From JADHUC01 sp964617665 (GTDB taxonomy: Bacteria > Planctomycetota > Planctomycetia > Pirellulales > Pirellulaceae), in contig CAZUAH010000027.1 in NCBI GenBank assembly GCA_964617665.1, forward strand, positions 1 through 51,707: DNA of 51,707 bases, written 5' to 3'. The position numbers and the translations under genes were made by a program. The notes under the pieces were generated by a model that was given only the letters and a program-made list of their open reading frames with translations, was not told where the DNA came from and did no database searches. Shown piece after piece: positions 17,657 to 27,256 of the stretch (the stretch's first letter is position 1; the number at the start of each line of letters is the position of its first letter).

Positions 17657-18106
17657 AGGCCACCCTTTCTCCGCGGTTCGGGGCGTTTGCCGGTGGTCAA
17701 ATCGCCTGCCAGGCTTCCGATCATTCGCGTCCGCCGCCGTCGGTTATTCCCCGTCCGCCATTTGCTGAGGCCGATCAGGATGTAACCTGTTGCTATGGAA
17801 GAGGATAGAGCCAGTCGCTACAAAAGGGGGCTGGCAGGCATACGACGAGAAATAGCACTCTCTTCATATCGTACCTCGTAGAGAGCAATGTTTTCAAGCA
17901 ACAAGCTGAAATAGGACGAACGTTGAACGACGAAAGTACTGGGGACGGGGATATTGGCGATGATGCTCGCCATCGTCCGGTGCGGTAGGTCCGGACTACG
18001 GCAAGCTGTTCACCGGGCTGCTGCCGACAGTGGAGGATCTGGTAGAATGAATTGTTGACGTGCTTCTGCATTGACCAACACGATAACTCGCATCAATCGC
18101 CGCACC
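17657..18106. other. Gene-free stretch between the sigma factor and the 18.1-kb operon
   Basis: About 450 bases between divergent genes, presumably holding promoters for both, though no clear promoter pair was recognised. It holds one short plus-strand open stretch at 17964-18050 (28 codons after an in-frame stop, ending GKLFTGLLPTVEDLVE) that reads like the tail of a lost gene. The first few bases belong to the ribosome site of the sigma factor. An in-frame TTG at 18071 could extend the next gene by 12 residues. Confidence 0.4.
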
Positions 18107-19546
18107 ATGCCGCTAGAATTTGGCCAACAACAACCTCCCGACGCGAAGACCAAGCGAAAATCGCCGCCCAACTACTCCTCTCGGCGGGTACAGTGGAAGG
18201 TGTTTATGTACGTCGCCATGTTCATGCTGGTCATCATTCTGATGCAGGAAGCCGGAAAGCCGGAACGATGGCAGTGGATGTGGCAGCTTCAGCGGACTGG
18301 CGACACGCAAACGGCTCAAGTGGAAGAAGAAGAGGACGTGGACACGCGGCTACGGGCGCCCGATGACACACTGGGGTCGGGCGCCGATGCCGACTTGATC
18401 ATTATCGGAAGTGACCAAGAGTTGTCAGACGTGGCGCCGGCCGAAGATGATGTCGCGAAAGAAGAACTCGAATCAACTAACGACCGCGACCCTATTGAGC
18501 ATTCTCGCCACGACGCCTGGTCGCGATTGCTCAAGGGACTGTCCGATGATGACAAGCCCCAGTTTCTGAAAGGTCTGAAAGCGGCAAGGAACCAAACCAC
18601 GTTGCCTGAAGACGAGCGAGAGTCGTGGTCGCGGATCGTCGGGCTGCTCGACGAAGGCTGGCAGAAGTATTTGAATGACGCGTTCGTTGCCGTCAACCAA
18701 GATAACGGTGGACTGAACGATGCAGAAAAGAAGATCTGGGTGGACGTCATCCAACGCCTTCGCATCGACTGGAACGATCGAACGAAACCGAGCCTCGAGG
18801 CGATCGGCGGAGATGAACCTCCGAACGAAGAGCAACAACAGACGTTGGCCGATGTGCAACGGACACTCGACGGCGTCTTTCTGGACGGAGTTCGCGACAA
18901 CACGGTTTTCCGCGCGGCAGAGCACGACGCATGGTTCCGGCTGTTGGAGGATTTGGACCGGCGGGACGCAGAGGAGTTGCGGGAATCCTCTACAGGTCAT
19001 GTCGGCTTTCTGCAACTGTACCGGCAGCCCAAGGTGTACCGCGGAAAGCTGGTGACAGTGCGAGGGCAGTTGAAACTGGGGCATCATCGGCAGTCACAGC
19101 CGAACATCTACGGTATTGCGGACTATTATCACTTGTGGTTGGTGCCGACGGGTTCCACCTCTCCGATCAAGATCTGTTGCTTGGAGATTCCTGAAGGCTT
19201 TCCGGATGTCAGAGGAATCGAGGCTGCGGGCGAGAAGCCTGTATTGGCCGAGGACGCCGAGATTACGGGCTACTTTTTCAAACGTTGGGCTTATCGGGCG
19301 GTGGACGGCACACGTCTTGCGCCGGTGTTGCTGGCAAAGATACCGCAATGGGAACCGCAAGCCGATTCGCCCGCCTTGGCTACGGAGTTACCCGGTGCGG
19401 CATTGTGGACTATGATCATTGGCGGATCCTGCCTATTGGGCATCGGAGTGACTGCGCTCATCTTCTTGTTGAACAGTCGGTCCATGCCGCAGAAGGAACG
19501 CCCCGAACGGGTCCAAATCCCATCCCATATCGACTCGAAGCAATGA
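18107..19546 (+). CDS. Two-segment membrane protein with Trp-containing helical repeats and an OB-like domain (unknown function)
   Basis: A 479-residue protein of no recognised family. The order is a polar N-terminus, a membrane segment (about 30-46), an acidic linker, then four weak repeats opening with a charged residue and Trp (AWSRLLKGL, SWSRIVGLL, IWVDVIQRL, AWFRLLEDL; Trp138, 174, 211, 276). A beta-rich domain at about 299-413 follows (GKLVTVRG, DYYHLWLVP, YFFKRWAY, LAPVLLA), then a second membrane segment (about 431-455) and a short tail. The beta-rich domain recurs twice in the next protein. The ATG at 18107 is preferred to TTG 18071; neither has a good Shine-Dalgarno. It overlaps the next gene by ATGA, so both are made together. 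Confidence 0.72.
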   Translation: MPLEFGQQQPPDAKTKRKSPPNYSSRRVQWKVFMYVAMFMLVIILMQEAGKPERWQWMWQLQRTGDTQTAQVEEEEDVDTRLRAPDDTLGSGADADLIIIGSDQELSDVAPAEDDVAKEELESTNDRDPIEHSRHDAWSRLLKGLSDDDKPQFLKGLKAARNQTTLPEDERESWSRIVGLLDEGWQKYLNDAFVAVNQDNGGLNDAEKKIWVDVIQRLRIDWNDRTKPSLEAIGGDEPPNEEQQQTLADVQRTLDGVFLDGVRDNTVFRAAEHDAWFRLLEDLDRRDAEELRESSTGHVGFLQLYRQPKVYRGKLVTVRGQLKLGHHRQSQPNIYGIADYYHLWLVPTGSTSPIKICCLEIPEGFPDVRGIEAAGEKPVLAEDAEITGYFFKRWAYRAVDGTRLAPVLLAKIPQWEPQADSPALATELPGAALWTMIIGGSCLLGIGVTALIFLLNSRSMPQKERPERVQIPSHIDSKQ

Positions 19547-21111
19547 ATACATTGACGAAGCTTGCCACGTTGACCGTCTGGACCTTTGGGGTCGGCACGA
19601 CAGTCCTTGGGGCCACGACGCCGGAAGACCCGCCTTCGCAGGAGACGCCGACCGACGTGACGCCCGCCGACGACGCGCAGCCGGCGGTCAAGCCAACGCC
19701 GCTGGGCGAAGGCACAGTGTTGCCTTGGAATCGCCCGTCGGACGACGCGCCCAAGCCTCCAGTCGAACGTCTGTCGAGTCCGCAGGAGATGTTGGAGCTG
19801 TTCAGTATTGACGAAAGCCAGATCAATCAACTGATCGACGATCGTCCGTTGGACCCCGATGAAGACGAGACGCTCCTGAAAATACTGTTCCGCATGCCGT
19901 ATTTCGGCTTGGACAAGATCGAAGCATGGCGAAGAACGGATGTGACCTGGTCGCAGTTGGCAAGCGATCCGACCGCCCATCGAATGGACGTCTTCAAGAT
20001 GGACGGTCGAGCAACGTTCGTTCACCAATCGGAGCTTGCAGCCGAAACCGCCTCTCGACTTCATTTCGATCACTACTATCAGGTCCGCTTCCAGCCTGCG
20101 AATGCCCCTTATCCGGTCTTGGTCTGCTGCCGCAAGATCCCCGATGCATGGCAACGCGAGGTAGACATCGACGAACGATCCGGTTTCTATGGTCTTTTTC
20201 TAAAGACAGGTGATATCAGCGGCGAAAAGCCGGAGTTGATTTTCGCTGCCGAGCGCGTAGCGTGGATGCCCGATCGCGTCCAGGCGGAGAACGGAATCAG
20301 TTCCAGTCACGTTGTCTTAGGCGATTTAGGGATGGACGTGGGGTTGTTTGACCGTGTACGCGACACGAATCGCAAGCCGCTGGTCGACGAGGATCATGAG
20401 TGTTTCTATCAGATGCTTGCGGCTGTAGGCCGCGGTGATCCATCGGCCCTGTACCGGCAGAGGGAAGGCACGTTCGAGCTGGAACCAATGCTTACCAAAC
20501 CGCAGACGCAGCAGGGGCGTTTGATAACGCTGACTGGCACGGTACGACGCGTGCAGAAAATCCTTGTTGACGAGGAAGCGATACAACAGCGTTTCGGGAT
20601 CAATCACTACTACCAGATTGACATTTTCGTGCCGCTGGGCAACGAGGAAGTGCGGCTAGGCAAGAATCGGGAGGACGGCGAGGCCCCCGTATTCAAGAAC
20701 AGTTACCCAGTGCACTGTGATGTCCTGAATCTGCCGGAGGGTTTGGCAGAAGGGGACGAGGTGAACCAACAAGTCCGCATTGCGGGCTTTTACTTCAAGT
20801 TGTGGGCATACAAGACAGGCTTCGTTAGTGCTCACGACAGAGGCCAGCGTCAACTGGCTCCACTTCTTGTGGCGACAACGCCACGGCTGGTAGAACCACG
20901 CGCCGCAAACCCGTTATGGGGCTGGATCGGAGGATTTGCCTTCCTGGCCGTCCTGGGAGGACTAGGTTTCGGAATCTGGCTATTCCGTCGCAGCGATAAG
21001 CGATTCGAGGAATCCGTCCTTAGGCAACAATTCGAAGTAGGCGAAGGCAAATCGCTCGACGAGATGGGGATTCAATCCCAAGACGGACCGGACTTCAGCG
21101 GTCTGAAATGA
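19543..21111 (+). CDS. Exported membrane-anchored protein with two OB-like domains (unknown function)
   Basis: A 522-residue protein beginning with a signal peptide (about 1-24), a Pro/Asp-rich linker (25-75), a first beta-rich domain at about 142-245 (GRATFV, HYYQVRFQP, LVCCRKIP) and a second at about 311-445 (GRLITLTG, HYYQIDIFVP, FYFKLWAY, LAPLLVA). A membrane segment (457-481) and a cytoplasmic tail of about 40 residues follow. Both domains match the one in the preceding protein. The start ATG overlaps the upstream stop (ATGA). The family is not recognised; the position, before ABC transporter genes on the same strand, points to an envelope role. Confidence 0.75.
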   Translation: MNTLTKLATLTVWTFGVGTTVLGATTPEDPPSQETPTDVTPADDAQPAVKPTPLGEGTVLPWNRPSDDAPKPPVERLSSPQEMLELFSIDESQINQLIDDRPLDPDEDETLLKILFRMPYFGLDKIEAWRRTDVTWSQLASDPTAHRMDVFKMDGRATFVHQSELAAETASRLHFDHYYQVRFQPANAPYPVLVCCRKIPDAWQREVDIDERSGFYGLFLKTGDISGEKPELIFAAERVAWMPDRVQAENGISSSHVVLGDLGMDVGLFDRVRDTNRKPLVDEDHECFYQMLAAVGRGDPSALYRQREGTFELEPMLTKPQTQQGRLITLTGTVRRVQKILVDEEAIQQRFGINHYYQIDIFVPLGNEEVRLGKNREDGEAPVFKNSYPVHCDVLNLPEGLAEGDEVNQQVRIAGFYFKLWAYKTGFVSAHDRGQRQLAPLLVATTPRLVEPRAANPLWGWIGGFAFLAVLGGLGFGIWLFRRSDKRFEESVLRQQFEVGEGKSLDEMGIQSQDGPDFSGLK

Positions 21112-21345
21112 CCGAAAACGTCGCCGAACTCCTACCAAGAGCCAAGCCAGAGCAACGCGGTCCTATGCCCACTCGATCATTGCTTTTGCCTGTTTCATGG
21201 GCAACTGACCAGCATAGGTGCCAAGATCGGCAACCGTCAGACGAAGACTCTCTCGTAGGTCTCGGGATTGCGGTGCGCACACCCTCCGCAATCTGCCAAA
21301 CTTCTCTCTCTTGCAAACGACAGCGGCTCTGCAACAATCATCTCT

Positions 21346-21651
21346 ATGCTGATTCCTCGTTTTACCGTTCGACGGCTACTCGCGATTACCGCAATCTGCG
21401 GGCTCTTCTCGTGGGTTCTTGCCATTGCGCTCAACCCTAACGTTGAGATGCAGAACAAGGCCTGGGCCGCCGCGATTTCCATCGCTGTGGGGAGTCTGGC
21501 GGTGGCGTTCGTTTGCTATGCGGCATTCTTTGGCTTTGCCTACATTTTGGCGACTGTGTTCGGCATCGTCCGCGAGAAACCCGTCGGGGGAACGCCGTTT
21601 GCCAGCGAACAGCCGCCGCCGCAAATCATCCCTCCGCAAGACCCGGAGTAG
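21346..21651 (+). CDS. Small FTVRRLL-type membrane protein
   Basis: A 101-residue protein opening MLIPRFTVRRLLAITAICGL, a pattern found at the start of many small planctomycete membrane proteins, where RF(T/S)(V/I)R.LL leads straight into a membrane segment. Two hydrophobic segments are visible (about 12-30 and 43-72), followed by a Pro-rich tail (SEQPPPQIIPPQDPE). The ATG at 21346 is chosen because it begins this motif; the frame extends upstream without conserved features. It lies 234 bases after the preceding gene and 44 bases before the next. Function unknown. Confidence 0.72.
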   Translation: MLIPRFTVRRLLAITAICGLFSWVLAIALNPNVEMQNKAWAAAISIAVGSLAVAFVCYAAFFGFAYILATVFGIVREKPVGGTPFASEQPPPQIIPPQDPE

Positions 21652-21695
21652 GGTGCTGGGCCGGTTGCCGGAAAGTGCACTTGGAGAAACGGAAC

Positions 21696-23975
21696 ATGCG
21701 TACTGCAAAGGCTTTGATCTTGCTGTCGTGCATGCAACCGCTTCTTCTCAGTTCGGCGTTGGCCGGAACAGGCGGCGTCATCAACCTTCCCATGGGCACC
21801 GCGCCGAAAAACGGTCTGAGACTCGACATCGACACCTATTGGGTAAACTCAAACGGCTATCGACCTCTGCGCATTACTGCAACGAATCTGTTGGCCGGTC
21901 CCACTAGTCCCGATCGGACGATTCGAGTCGAGTTGACTCCGCGCTCATGGCGTTGGGGAGACAACGCATCGTCGGTGACTGCGTACATCGAGATTCCAGA
22001 GAAGACCGCGCGTGTGCAGCAAATCGTTTCGATCCCGCAGTCGAACCAGTGGACCGCCCTCATCATCGAAGTTTACGAGGATGGCCAGCGGTTGAAGGAT
22101 ATGTCGGCCGAAGCTGGCATCCCCAGACGCAACACTGGAAACTGGCGGAATTGGAGCGAGGCAACGCCGACGATCCTGATTGTCGATTCCGATGCCCCAC
22201 CGAACGCCAACCGTCAGCACAACTTGCGGTCGGCCCAGTTGGAGGCAAGAGGCGCCGAGGAAGTCAATCGCCTGCCCGATATCCGTTATCTGGCCGTTCT
22301 GAATCCCGATCCGAACGACAGCACTGATTTCTCGTCCTTAGGTCTTGAATCCGAGGTAACGGATAGATTCACGCTACAGTTCCTGGATCAATTGCCAAAG
22401 GTCGAGATGCGGCCGCCAAGCGACTTGCCCACGAAATGGATCGACTATACGTGTTTCGATCTGACATTCGTATCGTGGGACGATCTCAATTCCCTGGTGA
22501 ACTCACATCCTGACAAATGGCGAGCGATTCGCGATTGGGTCGCGACGGGGCCGACACTGTGCGTGTACGACATGCCGCTTGATGCCCAACCTTTGAAGGA
22601 GTTGGAGGAGTTGTTGGAACTTCCGTCGATCACGGACTCCGATGGCGAACCGAGTGCGCTTCGCGGTTGGTCGCTCCCCGACAAGACTCAGGGCGGTAGG
22701 CAGACGGTACAGGGCCTCGACAAACTGTATCAACCGGCGTACCGGCGTGGCGATGTTCCCGACCAATCGTCGTTGGTGGAGATCCTTGCAGCGGCCGGAG
22801 GTTTTCAGCCTGCGACGAGTCCCACGCAGACGGCTTTCGTGACGCGAGACGTCAATCTGGGACGTGTCGTCGCAATGCGGACGAATGAACCGTTTCGGCC
22901 AGGGCCATATGGAAACAGTTGGCTGATGAACGAAATCGGCGACGAAAACTGGATGTGGTATCGCCGGCATGGTATGTCCCTGCATCGAGAAAACAAGGAC
23001 TACTGGAATCTGATGATTCCGGGAGTCGGGAGCGCTCCGGTAACTTCATACTTGGTGCTGATTACGCTATTTGTTGTCGTAATCGGTCCGGTCAACTATT
23101 ACTTCTTGCGAAAGAGGAAGCGGCTCTACCTGCTGCTGATCACAGTGCCGGTCGGAGCGGGATTGGTTACGTTTGCGCTGCTGAACTATGCTTTGATCTC
23201 AGATGGCCTGGGGACTCGCGCTCGAGTCCGCAGCTTCACTGAAATCGATCAGACCACAGGGCGTGCGGTTTCCTGGTCTCGGCAGACGTACTACGCAGGC
23301 CTTGCGCCATCGCGCGGCTTGCACTTTCCCACGGACGCGGCCTTCTACACAGTAGAACCCTATCCTTCCGAACGTCGTCGCAGTTCCGACCGCTGGTTAG
23401 ATTGGGACGAAGGCCAGCGTCTGACTTCCGGCTATCTAGGTGCACGTTCCACGGCGCAGTTCATGGTCGTCCGGTCGCATAAAAGTCGCGGGAGCCTAGG
23501 CGTCAATGAGCCCGAAGGCTCAAAAGCCGCACCGCGCGTAACCAACAACTTCAAGGCGGATGTCGCAGAAGTGCTGATCTGCGATTCAGCCGGCCGTTAC
23601 CACTGGGCAGAGAACATCGAGGCGGGCAAACAGTTCCAACCTCAGCCAATCCAACCGTCCGAGGCGGCAAAGCGTCTGCGGTCGGCCTACGATGAGAATC
23701 GCCCCACGCTGCCCGTTGGATTCGATCCCAGATACTATCGAAGCTCGTTTGGATTCGGTCGTTCTTGGTGGTCGGACATTGACCAGAACTTGCAGCCTCC
23801 CGTGTTTGCCCAGGGGATTCTGGAGCGAGGCGTTCAACGAGCGATCTACACGGAAGTGGAGAAGATGAAACCCCGCACCTATATCGTAATCACAGAAACT
23901 TCAGCCGAAGCACCGCTGGCTCACGAAGCATCGCGAGAAGAAGCAAGTTTCCACGTTATCTCCGGAAGATGGTAG
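21696..23975 (+). CDS. Exported membrane protein of the GPVNY type, ABC-transporter linked
   Basis: A 759-residue protein with a signal peptide (about 1-23), a large extracytoplasmic region, two membrane segments near 447-470 and 479-503, and an extracytoplasmic C-terminal region. Between the segments is the basic loop RKRKRLY, preceded by VVVIGPVNYYFLRK; a GPVNYxxLRR motif is shared by uncharacterised proteins found beside ABC-2-type transporters in several phyla. The C-terminus (TYIVITETSAEAP...ASFHVISGRW) also fits that group. GGAG lies 11 bases before ATG 21696. It precedes an ABC ATPase and permease on the same strand and is probably a partner of that transporter. No catalytic residues are evident. 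Confidence 0.72.
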   Translation: MRTAKALILLSCMQPLLLSSALAGTGGVINLPMGTAPKNGLRLDIDTYWVNSNGYRPLRITATNLLAGPTSPDRTIRVELTPRSWRWGDNASSVTAYIEIPEKTARVQQIVSIPQSNQWTALIIEVYEDGQRLKDMSAEAGIPRRNTGNWRNWSEATPTILIVDSDAPPNANRQHNLRSAQLEARGAEEVNRLPDIRYLAVLNPDPNDSTDFSSLGLESEVTDRFTLQFLDQLPKVEMRPPSDLPTKWIDYTCFDLTFVSWDDLNSLVNSHPDKWRAIRDWVATGPTLCVYDMPLDAQPLKELEELLELPSITDSDGEPSALRGWSLPDKTQGGRQTVQGLDKLYQPAYRRGDVPDQSSLVEILAAAGGFQPATSPTQTAFVTRDVNLGRVVAMRTNEPFRPGPYGNSWLMNEIGDENWMWYRRHGMSLHRENKDYWNLMIPGVGSAPVTSYLVLITLFVVVIGPVNYYFLRKRKRLYLLLITVPVGAGLVTFALLNYALISDGLGTRARVRSFTEIDQTTGRAVSWSRQTYYAGLAPSRGLHFPTDAAFYTVEPYPSERRRSSDRWLDWDEGQRLTSGYLGARSTAQFMVVRSHKSRGSLGVNEPEGSKAAPRVTNNFKADVAEVLICDSAGRYHWAENIEAGKQFQPQPIQPSEAAKRLRSAYDENRPTLPVGFDPRYYRSSFGFGRSWWSDIDQNLQPPVFAQGILERGVQRAIYTEVEKMKPRTYIVITETSAEAPLAHEASREEASFHVISGRW

Positions 23976-24085
23976 GCCCCAGATTCCGGGTGACTCGTTT
24001 GAAGCGATAGTTCAGAAAGAGAGCCTCCAGAACTCGCATCCCGAATCGCGTATCACGAATCCCGTATCCCATCCGCCGACCCAAC

Positions 24086-25042
24086 ATGATCACCGCCACG
24101 ACCTCGACACAACCCATGATCGAACTTCGCCGCTTGCACCGGTACTTCGGTGGCACGCGAGCGGTCGATGACGTTTCGTTCGATGTACCAGCGGGCGAGG
24201 TTTTTGGATACATCGGTCCAAACGGCGCGGGTAAGACGACCAGCATGCGGATTCTCGCCACGCTTGACCTGCCGACGTACGGCGATGCCATGGTCGATGG
24301 CTTTTCGGTGGTGAACGATCCGGATCGGGTGCGTCGTCGGCTGGGCTTTATGCCCGACTATTTTGGTACCTATCCAAACATAAACTGCCAAGAATACCTG
24401 GACTTCTTTGCTCGGGCCTATGGCTTGGTCGGTCGCGAGCGTCATCAGGCGCTGCGACACACGATGAGTTTCACCGGACTTGACCCGTTGGCCGAGAAGC
24501 CGATCCGCGGCCTGTCGAAGGGCATGAAACAACGTCTGTGCCTGGGGCGAGCGATGATTCACGACCCGTCCGTCCTGGTCCTCGACGAACCGGCTGCCGG
24601 GCTGGATCCGCGTGCTCGTATTGAATTGCGTGAGATGATTCGACAGATGGCCGCTGACGGCAAGACGATCTTGGTCAGCTCGCATATCCTGACAGAACTG
24701 GCCGAGATCTGCGATCGCGTTGGAATTATCGAACAGGGGCGTCTTCTGGCTACAGGCACAGTAGCGGAGATTCAAAGGGGGCATACGCAACTGAGCGAAG
24801 TCAAAGTGCGTGTCCTGGGCGGCGGGACCGCTTTGCAGAACTGGCTTGCTGAACGCGACGACGTGCAAGACATCCTCGTTGACGGGGAACTCGTGCGATT
24901 CACTCATGAAGGCGGGCGAGAAGAGCAAGCGGATTTCTTGAGAGAAATGGTTTTGGCCGATTTCCGCATCGCCGAATTTGGCAGCCACGAGAAGTCATTG
25001 GAAGATGTGTTCTTGCACGTAACCCAAGGGATCGTGCAGTAG
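24086..25042 (+). CDS. ABC transporter ATP-binding protein (ABC-2 type)
   Basis: A 318-residue ATPase with all expected motifs: Walker A GPNGAGKTT, the signature LSKGMKQRL, Walker B VLVLDEPAAGLDP and a switch His in VSSHI. The C-terminal 90 residues form an additional regulatory domain common in ABC-2 exporters. Two starts are possible, ATG 24086 and Met11 at 24116; the family usually begins near the second. It lies 31 bases before the permease gene. The layout resembles gliding/envelope ABC modules (GldA with GldF/GldG), though similarity to those was not tested. Confidence 0.93.
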   Translation: MITATTSTQPMIELRRLHRYFGGTRAVDDVSFDVPAGEVFGYIGPNGAGKTTSMRILATLDLPTYGDAMVDGFSVVNDPDRVRRRLGFMPDYFGTYPNINCQEYLDFFARAYGLVGRERHQALRHTMSFTGLDPLAEKPIRGLSKGMKQRLCLGRAMIHDPSVLVLDEPAAGLDPRARIELREMIRQMAADGKTILVSSHILTELAEICDRVGIIEQGRLLATGTVAEIQRGHTQLSEVKVRVLGGGTALQNWLAERDDVQDILVDGELVRFTHEGGREEQADFLREMVLADFRIAEFGSHEKSLEDVFLHVTQGIVQ

Positions 25043-25073
25043 GTATGTTCGTTCGTCACTGGTCATTAACAGC

Positions 25074-26705
25074 ATGAGTGTTGTCAGCCAAGAATCCGAT
25101 TCCCCATTTGCCGCCAAGCGAAGCACTTGGGACCGCGTAGACCAGTGGATCGAGCGAGCGGGCGAGAAACTCAATCCGATTTTGGTCAAAGAAGCGAGGC
25201 AGGCGCTCAAGAGCAAGCAGTTCCTTGTCACCTTTATTCTGCTGCTCATTTGCGGTTGGGGATGGTCGCTGCTTGCCGTGGCTATCCTTGGACGTAGCGT
25301 GTACTACGCTCCGAGCGGTTCATTCTTGCTGGTGGGTTATGCCATCATATTGACCGTCCCTCTAATGCTGATCGTCCCCTTCGCAGCCTACCGTTCGTTG
25401 GCGGCCGAGCGCGAGGACGGTACGTTTGATCTGCTATCGATCACAACTCTTTCATCTCGCCAGATTGTCTCGGGCAAGCTCGGCAGTGCCGTGCTTCAGA
25501 TGATCGTCTATTACTCGGCTCTCTCGCCCTGTATCGCCTTCACCTATCTATTGCGCGGCATTGACATCATCACGATCATGCTGTTCCTGGTCTATACATT
25601 CTTGGCATCGATGCTCCTGTCGGTGTTTGGCTTGCTGGTCGCCACAATCACGCACATCCGGCATCTGCAGATTCTGTTGTCAGTTGTCCTTTTGCTGGCG
25701 CTAGTCGGGGCGACGATTGGCTGGTGCTGTCTTTCTGTCACGATCGTGGTCGAAGCTGATGCGACACCTTACGACGAAAGCGAGTTCTGGATCGGTCAGT
25801 TGCCGTTGCTCACCGGATACGTCGGGTACTTCCTGTTGTTCCTCTTAGCGGCGGGAGCCCAACTGAGCTTTGCCAGCGACAATCGCTCGACCAAACTGCG
25901 CGTGGTCATGCTGGCGCATCAGATTCTGTTCACCGGTTGGGTGATGTACTACTGGTTGAGCTATCGGTGGGACGAAATCCCATACTTCTTCATGGCATGT
26001 TCGGGAATACACTGGATGACAATGGGCTCGTTGATGACGGGCGAGTTGGCACAATTGTCGCCGCGCGTCAAGCGTCGGTTACCGCAGAGTTTCATGGGCC
26101 GAGCATTCTTCACTTGGTTCAATCCTGGATCGGGCACAGGTTACGTTTTCGCCGTAGTTAATCTCACCGCGGTTGGACTGCTGGCCGCCGCCGCGGCACT
26201 CATCGCCGAATGGAAGGGTGATCGTTGCGCTCCGGATCAACCGGAGTTCTCTTCGTTCACGCTGCTGCTCTGCGCCTACGTCGCCGCGTATTTGGGCATC
26301 GGCCGATTGTTGGTTCTGTGGATTCGACGCTACCTGAACTTTGGCCTGTTGCTGCCTTTCCTCGTACACAATCTCCTCTTGTTACTAGGCGCTGCGATAC
26401 CCACGTTCGTGCAGCTTTGGGTGTACGGTTTTGACGACTTCGACGACTACACATTGCTTCAGATCCCGAACTGGATGTGGACACTGGTCGAGGCCGGGAC
26501 CGGCGATATCTGGGCCACTCCGCTCGCTCCGATCTTGATCTTGCTCGGCGCGGCCGCGATTTTCTTGGTCAACTTGATCGTGGCAGCCAAGGAAGTGGAA
26601 GAGGTACGGCAGGAGGAACCGGAACGGGTCCGCCAGGACGATGTGGAGTTGCATCCCGAATTGGCACCGAAAGAAGAAAAGCCGACAAGCCCCTTTGACG
26701 ACTGA
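25074..26705 (+). CDS. ABC-2 type transporter permease
   Basis: A 543-residue permease. The N-terminus contains the ABC-2 permease feature NPILVKEARQALKSKQFLVTF just before the first membrane helix, and AERE..TFDLLSITTLS, typical of the coupling region, follows the second. About ten to twelve hydrophobic segments can be counted to residue 500; the tail after that is acidic and cytoplasmic. It pairs with the ATPase immediately upstream. The substrate is unknown; with the exported GPVNY protein upstream, an envelope component is a reasonable guess. Confidence 0.88.
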   Translation: MSVVSQESDSPFAAKRSTWDRVDQWIERAGEKLNPILVKEARQALKSKQFLVTFILLLICGWGWSLLAVAILGRSVYYAPSGSFLLVGYAIILTVPLMLIVPFAAYRSLAAEREDGTFDLLSITTLSSRQIVSGKLGSAVLQMIVYYSALSPCIAFTYLLRGIDIITIMLFLVYTFLASMLLSVFGLLVATITHIRHLQILLSVVLLLALVGATIGWCCLSVTIVVEADATPYDESEFWIGQLPLLTGYVGYFLLFLLAAGAQLSFASDNRSTKLRVVMLAHQILFTGWVMYYWLSYRWDEIPYFFMACSGIHWMTMGSLMTGELAQLSPRVKRRLPQSFMGRAFFTWFNPGSGTGYVFAVVNLTAVGLLAAAAALIAEWKGDRCAPDQPEFSSFTLLLCAYVAAYLGIGRLLVLWIRRYLNFGLLLPFLVHNLLLLLGAAIPTFVQLWVYGFDDFDDYTLLQIPNWMWTLVEAGTGDIWATPLAPILILLGAAAIFLVNLIVAAKEVEEVRQEEPERVRQDDVELHPELAPKEEKPTSPFDD

Positions 26706-26959
26706 AGCAAGCGGACGGACGTAAGGTGCCGGGGGCGGAGAAGGGCCTCGATTCTCGCGGAGGCTTTGCAGAGACGAAATGGGACAATCACCTTCACGCG
26801 CGCCGACGGAATCTCGCCAAACTAAGTGTATCCGTTCTTCCCCTTACCTGAGACGTTTTCGATAGGCGAAGTGCGACTGCTAACATCTCTGTGTTCCGCT
26901 TGTCTAGGGCAGTGGAGTTTCTGCCCCCAGAGCCGCTTTAAGCGAGGCGTAGATAGGAC

Positions 26960-27247
26960 TCAGGGGATCAGACCCCAGAAATTGCATTCGATGCATTGCA
27001 CGGCTTGCAGCAAGTTGGCCGGATCGATCCGTAGCGGCGTTTGGCATTTTGGGCAACGCTTCACAATGAAACGGGGGCGCGAAGCGACGATCTCACCATC
27101 AGACTCGACCTCTCGGCCGTCCTTCAATGCGGGCAGCCAAACGGGTTTCTTGCAGCACAGACAATGCAGCACCAAGCCACGTTCGTGGTCTTCCAGTAGC
27201 ATGTACTTGTTACAGTTTTGATCGGGGCATTGTGTAATGTAAGGCAT
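26960..27247 (-). CDS. Small zinc-ribbon protein
   Basis: A 95-residue cytoplasmic protein with four cysteine pairs: Cys7/Cys12, Cys29/Cys32 (HCLCCKKP), Cys70/Cys73 (KRCPKCQTPL) and Cys87/Cys90 (VQCIECNFWG), as expected for two zinc ribbons. I do not recognise a named family. It begins 9 bases after the WD40 gene ends, on the same strand, so it is the third gene of an Hsp70-WD40-ribbon operon and likely a small partner of that complex. MPYITQCPD is the start; no other candidate exists. Confidence 0.72.
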   Translation of the reverse strand: MPYITQCPDQNCNKYMLLEDHERGLVLHCLCCKKPVWLPALKDGREVESDGEIVASRPRFIVKRCPKCQTPLRIDPANLLQAVQCIECNFWGLIP

Positions 27248-27256
27248 AAGCGTCTT

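Noticed and set aside
17793..18071. 92-codon minus-strand frame in the gap at 17.7-18.1 kb
   Set aside because: No ribosome site, irregular composition and no resemblance to any family.
21108..21440. 110-codon frame overlapping the stop of the 522-residue protein by ATGA
   Set aside because: Its composition is unlike a protein (many Cys, Arg, Ser in random order) and it overlaps the better-supported small FTVRRLL membrane protein; the ATGA overlap is by chance.
24030..24075. Repeated CGAATC/CCCGTATC-like words before the ABC ATPase
   Set aside because: The words are short and irregular; no consistent period or palindrome could be read, so it was not called a repeat.
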